This document shows, in pieces, positions 24,947-29,293 of a stretch of DNA of 29,293 nucleotides; the first letter of the stretch is position 1; every line of letters begins with the position of its first letter. This DNA is from a virus: positions 1 to 29,293 of the IMG/VR virus record IMGVR_UViG_3300036399_000312, one strand, 5' to 3'. The notes under the pieces were generated by a model that did no database searches, was not told where the DNA came from, and worked only from the letters and a program-made list of their open reading frames with translations. Position numbers and translations under genes: made by a program.

Positions 24947-27900
24947 TTAGAGATTTCTAGCAGCTCTTACAATAGATCCATTCTTAGCAGCAAGTTTTAA
25001 TTTTTTTCCATTCTTACCTGGAAGTGGTGCAAGAGGATCATCATAATCAATTACAATAGGAGAATACAATGTTGTAGTTGGAGATGTTGTTGCAGGAGTA
25101 TTATTTGTAGGTATGACAGGAGTAGTTTTTGTTTGAGCAGGTGTAGTAGTTGTTCCAGCTTTTTTCTTAACTTCTGTATATCCAATTATATTTCCTTTTT
25201 CATCTTTCTGAGCAACATGTGTAATCTCTCCACCAGGACCATATATGTAAGGCATATTAAATTGTTGTGGAGCATTCATATTGATTGCTCTACCAGCATT
25301 ATCATATCTGTAATTATACAAGTTTTCGTATACACCAAGAGTTCTGTTTTCAAGTTTGTTCTTACCATACTTATCAGCAATAGAATTCAATGCAGCTTGT
25401 GTAGCTTCTTTTGTATTAGAAACAGCTTGTGATTGTCTTTGGTATTGTTGATCGTATATAGCTAGGTTTTTAATTTTAGCATCATTCAATGTGTTTCTAT
25501 TCTCACCATACACTTTATCTTTCATTGCTTGGTTAGCTCTAAACTCTTCACCTTTCACTTTGTTAATAGCATCATATGCATTTGATGCAATCAATGCTTG
25601 GGCTTCAGGATTACCTTGTGCCATTCTTTGAGCAGCTCTTGTTTGAGCAGTAATCTCATTCATTTGATCTTGTAATGAAATATCATATGGAGAACTAAGT
25701 TCAGGTTGATAAGTTTGAGCTTGTACAGGATCAACTAAGTTGTTACTTAAAGCATACATCTCTCCAGACAACTGTCGTGGATCAAGTCCTTCTTGATCTG
25801 TAGGTCTAAAGAATGGTAACACTTGTCCTAATATATCCACCCATTTATTTCTTTCGTAAGGAATAACTTCGTATTGGTCATCTGTAGCAACAGCAGCTGT
25901 AGTAGTTTGTGTAGTTGTAGGTGCTTTTGCTTTTGGCATAGTGACATCTCTTGCTGCTTTAATAATATAATGCATATCTCCAACTTGAGAGTTACTTGAT
26001 TGCTCTTTTATAAATTTTATTTTTTCATCACGAGTTTTTTTACTAGCAAGATCTTCTTTAATCTTTTGTCCTTCAGGTCCAGGAGCACTTTCCATATACT
26101 TAATCATTTGATCAGCTCTATCTTTATCAGCAAGAGCATCATCAATAGATTTTCCCCATTGAGTTACATATAGTCCTGGATCATCCCATTCAGCAACACC
26201 TGTTTGTCCTGCAGGAGTGAAAGACCATTTCTTACCTTTTCCTTGAACTTTATATTTACCATTCTGAGCTTTCTCTAACTTGGTACCATATCTAGCTTCA
26301 TTGATAGCTTCTTTATTAACTTTACCTCTTCCTTGTGCAAGACTATCAGCATCTAAATAATGTTCTTCAGATGAATCATTGATTGCGTTTTGGAAATTGG
26401 CAAGATTCATTTTATCTGTTGCATAACCTTTTAGTTTTGCATTAGCTCCTTGGATATTTGCTTTAAGTGCAGAAAGTGTAAGTTTATCAAATGAGTTGTT
26501 TACATCTAATCCATTTAACTTGTCTGTCGAACTAGCAATAACTTTATTCTCTTTAGCTTCTTGTTTAGAAATAATATCTCCAATATTCTTAAATTTCTTA
26601 CCATTGTATTTATTTGATAAAGCAATAATATCTTGATCACCTGTTTGTGCTGCAATTCTTTTATCAAATTTAAGATTACCTAATACAGTTAAGTTTTTCT
26701 CACCTGTTTCAGGATCTTCCATTTCAAATGCTGGTTCATTTCTTTCCACTTCTACATCAGCATCAGCGTTCTGTGAACCATACTCAGCATAGTCTGTATA
26801 TGAATCGTGTCCACCTTCACCATATTTAACACCAATACCTGTGTGACCATTACCATCAGATTCATCATGTGACTTTCCTCTGAACATAATAGTTTCACCT
26901 GTACCTGGCATGTATGGATTTTGAGAAATAGTTTCAGCATGTCCACCCCAAGTAGTTTTAACTTGTCCACCTAATGCCATAGTTTCTAATGCACTAGGGC
27001 TAGGCTGTACGTAACGACCACTAATGTGCCCACCACTTCTTAACGTATCCATAGTTTCATCTGGAGCTAATAGTTTTTTCATACTATGATCACCAAATTG
27101 TGTAATAACTTGTGGCTGCCAATCATGACTTACCCATCCACCATCTTTCATGTGAGAGGCATAACCTGCTTGTATAGCAGGAAGCTTTTGGTTAAGCATT
27201 ATAGTTTGTTGATTTCTTTCTGTTTGTCTTCGTAATCTTTCTATCTCTTTTGGATTTTGATCAGCAAATCCACCAATTAATGCTCCTGCTGTTTGTCCAA
27301 TAGCTGAACCAGCTGGTCCAAATATACTACCAACAGCTCCACCTACAGATCCACCAATAGCCCCACCTGCATTGTTACCTGTTACAGCATTTGCTAAATT
27401 GCCACCAATTTGACCATATTGTCCCAAAGAACTACCAGCACCAGAAGCACCATCAACACCAGAGAATCCACTTCCTCCACCATTTATTGTATTTAGCCAA
27501 TTGCTCCACCCACTCTGTGCTTGTGGAACATGTCCACCATGTCTATATCCTTTTACCATAGATGAATCATTGAGGGGCTCATATCCAAGATCATCATATA
27601 ACGTTCCAGGAGCATAAGTGTTTTGGATCTCTCCTCCATCTTCATACATTACAAAATTAGGATGAGGTCCTCTTCCTATCTGTTTCATTTTCCCTGGTCC
27701 AAGTTGTTTCACAGTTCTTGCACCTAATTGTTTAGGAGCACCTTGACCTAATCTTTTTGCACCTTCACCTATTTGTTTTGCTGCTCTTTGATAATTTCTT
27801 GCTCCTGGAAGTCCTTGGAGATATGGTAAGTATTTAGTGTTTTTCAATAACCCTAATGCTGGGAGTGCTCCTAATGCTTCCATCCCTGCTCTTTTATATT

Positions 27901-29266
27901 CTCCTTCAGTTGCATAGTCACTTGCATTAGCTGCTGAGTTTACCCAGTATGCAGGATTTATTGCTCCTAAAACTTCATCGTATGCATTCTTATTATTTTT
28001 AGAGAACCCTTCTGCAGGAAGTTCACCATACTTACTATAGTGAGCATAACTCTGTAAAGGATTAGCTAACACTTCTCCTGTTCTAGTTATGAAATTATCT
28101 TCTTCTGGATCTTGTATATTTCCAAAATCTTTTTTGCCCATCTTTGGTTTACTTGCCATTGCTTGAGCAAATGTTTGTTGTTTACCAACTTGTTTTTTAG
28201 CAGAAGGTTTACTTCCACCAGGAGGAGTTAATTTTTCACCTCTTAGTAATCTGTCAGCTAATGCTAAATTATTTTTAGCTGATCCATCTGTATATCCTTT
28301 TTTCTTTGCTTCACTCCAAGGTGTACCTGTTGTATCTTCCCATATCTTCCAAACCTCTTTACTTTTAGGTTTTGATATAGCTTTGATAGTTTCAGTTTCT
28401 TTAGGAGCCACATATCCTGCTGGTGCTTCTTGTGGACCAAATGCCACTTGATTAGATTTTCTATTTTCAATAGCTGCTTTTTGTCTTGCAGCATTTGGAT
28501 ATTTATTTATTAAGTCTGATTTCTCTTCTGTCACATAACCATTCTGTGCCTTATCTACAAAACCACCATTACGTTTAAGAATATTTGTACCTACACCCAT
28601 TGTAGGAAATACTTGGTTAGCACTTGTCAATGCATCTTCAGGTCTTACATATTTACGCTCAATAGGTTGAGCTCTTTTTGAAGATTGTTGAGCTTTAAGT
28701 TGTACATCACTTATTGCTTTATCTTGTCTTGCTTGCTTCACTGCATCTTTCTCTTGTTCAAATGCATCAAGTCCTTGTACTATTCCACCTATTATTGGAA
28801 GTGCTCCTAGAGCACTACTAATTCCACTTGTTTCTTTTGCAGGAGATTGAGGAGTAAATCCTATATCTTCAGGAACACTTCTATCTGTAACACCTGCTGG
28901 AAGTTGATTGTTTGTAGCCCATCGTTTTCCAACTTTATTATTTAACGCAAATGGATCTTGTGTTTGAAATGATTGATTAGCAAAGGCTTGCGCATTAGGT
29001 GCACTTATTCCTCCTGCTGGAATGTTTGTATTCCCAGGATTGAATCCTGCACCAGGAGTTGATGATATACCATATGGTTGATTATTCTGATACCAATTAG
29101 GGGCAGAAAATTGATTACCAAATTGAGCTTTCTCAACAGCATTAGAAGTTTGAGCTTTCTTAAACTCTTTACCATGCACTTTCATAAATGCTTCTTCTGA
29201 AGGATACTTTTTATAGAATTCTTTTTCAGATTTAACACCAGCAATTTTTAATATTTGAGCCTTCAT
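24947..29266 (-). CDS. crAss-like tail protein, muzzle-like, motif-rich
   Basis: 1439 residues. The N-terminus ILKIAGVKSEKEFYKKYPSE is, from memory, a recurrent opening in large tail proteins of crAss-like and related Bacteroidota phages. Residues about 596-668 are a Gly/Ala glycine-zipper stretch (IGGSVGGAVGSIFGPAGSAI) that could insert in a membrane. Residues 496-533 carry five degenerate K-[QR]-[IL]-G units. RGKSHDESDGNGHTGIGV at 796-813 and ADVEVERNEPAFEME at 836-850 form a conserved module. Short GG-x-[VI] and AQxG motifs are scattered from 46 to 1003. After about 1060 it is helical, and the C-terminus is a Thr/Pro linker plus a basic tail (GKNGKKLKLAAKNGSIVRAA). By place in the order it corresponds to the protein at the tail tip (muzzle) of crAss001; inference. 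It starts one base after the preceding stop. Confidence 0.82.
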   Translation of the reverse strand: MKAQILKIAGVKSEKEFYKKYPSEEAFMKVHGKEFKKAQTSNAVEKAQFGNQFSAPNWYQNNQPYGISSTPGAGFNPGNTNIPAGGISAPNAQAFANQSFQTQDPFALNNKVGKRWATNNQLPAGVTDRSVPEDIGFTPQSPAKETSGISSALGALPIIGGIVQGLDAFEQEKDAVKQARQDKAISDVQLKAQQSSKRAQPIERKYVRPEDALTSANQVFPTMGVGTNILKRNGGFVDKAQNGYVTEEKSDLINKYPNAARQKAAIENRKSNQVAFGPQEAPAGYVAPKETETIKAISKPKSKEVWKIWEDTTGTPWSEAKKKGYTDGSAKNNLALADRLLRGEKLTPPGGSKPSAKKQVGKQQTFAQAMASKPKMGKKDFGNIQDPEEDNFITRTGEVLANPLQSYAHYSKYGELPAEGFSKNNKNAYDEVLGAINPAYWVNSAANASDYATEGEYKRAGMEALGALPALGLLKNTKYLPYLQGLPGARNYQRAAKQIGEGAKRLGQGAPKQLGARTVKQLGPGKMKQIGRGPHPNFVMYEDGGEIQNTYAPGTLYDDLGYEPLNDSSMVKGYRHGGHVPQAQSGWSNWLNTINGGGSGFSGVDGASGAGSSLGQYGQIGGNLANAVTGNNAGGAIGGSVGGAVGSIFGPAGSAIGQTAGALIGGFADQNPKEIERLRRQTERNQQTIMLNQKLPAIQAGYASHMKDGGWVSHDWQPQVITQFGDHSMKKLLAPDETMDTLRSGGHISGRYVQPSPSALETMALGGQVKTTWGGHAETISQNPYMPGTGETIMFRGKSHDESDGNGHTGIGVKYGEGGHDSYTDYAEYGSQNADADVEVERNEPAFEMEDPETGEKNLTVLGNLKFDKRIAAQTGDQDIIALSNKYNGKKFKNIGDIISKQEAKENKVIASSTDKLNGLDVNNSFDKLTLSALKANIQGANAKLKGYATDKMNLANFQNAINDSSEEHYLDADSLAQGRGKVNKEAINEARYGTKLEKAQNGKYKVQGKGKKWSFTPAGQTGVAEWDDPGLYVTQWGKSIDDALADKDRADQMIKYMESAPGPEGQKIKEDLASKKTRDEKIKFIKEQSSNSQVGDMHYIIKAARDVTMPKAKAPTTTQTTTAAVATDDQYEVIPYERNKWVDILGQVLPFFRPTDQEGLDPRQLSGEMYALSNNLVDPVQAQTYQPELSSPYDISLQDQMNEITAQTRAAQRMAQGNPEAQALIASNAYDAINKVKGEEFRANQAMKDKVYGENRNTLNDAKIKNLAIYDQQYQRQSQAVSNTKEATQAALNSIADKYGKNKLENRTLGVYENLYNYRYDNAGRAINMNAPQQFNMPYIYGPGGEITHVAQKDEKGNIIGYTEVKKKAGTTTTPAQTKTTPVIPTNNTPATTSPTTTLYSPIVIDYDDPLAPLPGKNGKKLKLAAKNGSIVRAARNL

Positions 29267-29267
29267 A

Positions 29268-29293
29268 TTAATTGTATTTGTTCAACCATCCAC
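29268..29293 (-). CDS. C-terminal end of an upstream gene, cut by window edge
   Basis: The frame GGA TGG TTG AAC AAA TAC AAT TAA gives GWLNKYN and a stop one base before the 1439-aa start, a spacing like the other tight junctions here. GWLxKY is similar in style to the GG-x-[VI] motifs of the next protein. Too short to identify; another frame, ending in a TGA that overlaps the ATG, is also open. Confidence 0.4.

Noticed and set aside
1-29293. tRNA genes, CRISPR arrays, insertion sequences, attachment sites
   Set aside because: Reading both strands I saw no cloverleaf-like T-loop signatures, regular spacer repeats, transposase genes or terminal inverted repeats; the only mobile gene is the GIY-YIG endonuclease.

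Overview
The window looks like one contiguous piece of a crAss-like bacteriophage (order Crassvirales) whose host is probably a member of the Bacteroidota, perhaps a flavobacterium-like one. Four things support this. (1) There is a 4339-residue protein with the DFDID catalytic motif and surrounding landmarks of the crAss-like virion RNA polymerase (the family of Cellulophaga phage phi14:2 gp66). (2) It is flanked by giant virion proteins with N-termini typical of crAss-like phages. (3) The DNA is AT-rich, with Bacteroidota-type promoter elements (TTG-N20-TAnnTTTG). (4) A compact lysis cassette and several tiny proteins of the sort repeatedly seen in Bacteroidota phages are present. Every supported gene lies on the minus strand, so transcription runs from right to left in the given numbering. 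Stops are mostly TAA, with one TAG and one TGA, so nothing here suggests that TAG or TGA has been reassigned.

Layout in the direction of transcription. At 29293-29268 is the tail end of an unidentified gene. At 29266-24947 is a 1439-residue tail protein (muzzle-like) with many short GG-x-[VI] and AQxG motifs and a glycine-zipper segment. At 24946-24835 is an intergenic region holding a good Bacteroidota-type promoter and a hairpin that would sit at the 5' end of the transcript. From 24834 to 4142 comes a tightly packed run of three giant genes: a 921-residue internal virion (cargo) protein, the 4339-residue polymerase polyprotein, and a 1635-residue protein carrying a complete RecB-type PD-(D/E)XK nuclease motif set. 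These are probably packaged and delivered into the host together.

At 4141-4004 is a second regulatory gap with a hairpin and a copy of the motif TTACATTTGCTWA that also occurs in the first gap. From 4003 to 1076 is a lysis cassette: a phage_holin_4-like protein, a second three-helix holin-like protein, a membrane-anchored four-helix-bundle protein, a two-helix membrane protein, an M15-type peptidase endolysin, and an overlapping inner/outer spanin-like pair. The outer partner seems to end in a small beta-structured domain rather than being a lipoprotein.

At 1070-790 are two tiny genes (44 and 48 residues) that were easy to miss and are coupled by a TAATG overlap. At 759-151 a GIY-YIG homing endonuclease gene is inserted directly in front of the next phage gene (148 to the window edge). 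The endonuclease begins with almost the same nine residues as the gene behind it (MGIPNRQIG versus MGIPSRQIG), but encoded with mostly different third bases. This is the most unusual signal in the window: it suggests an element that captured or regenerated the start of its target gene and recoded it, possibly to escape its own cleavage.
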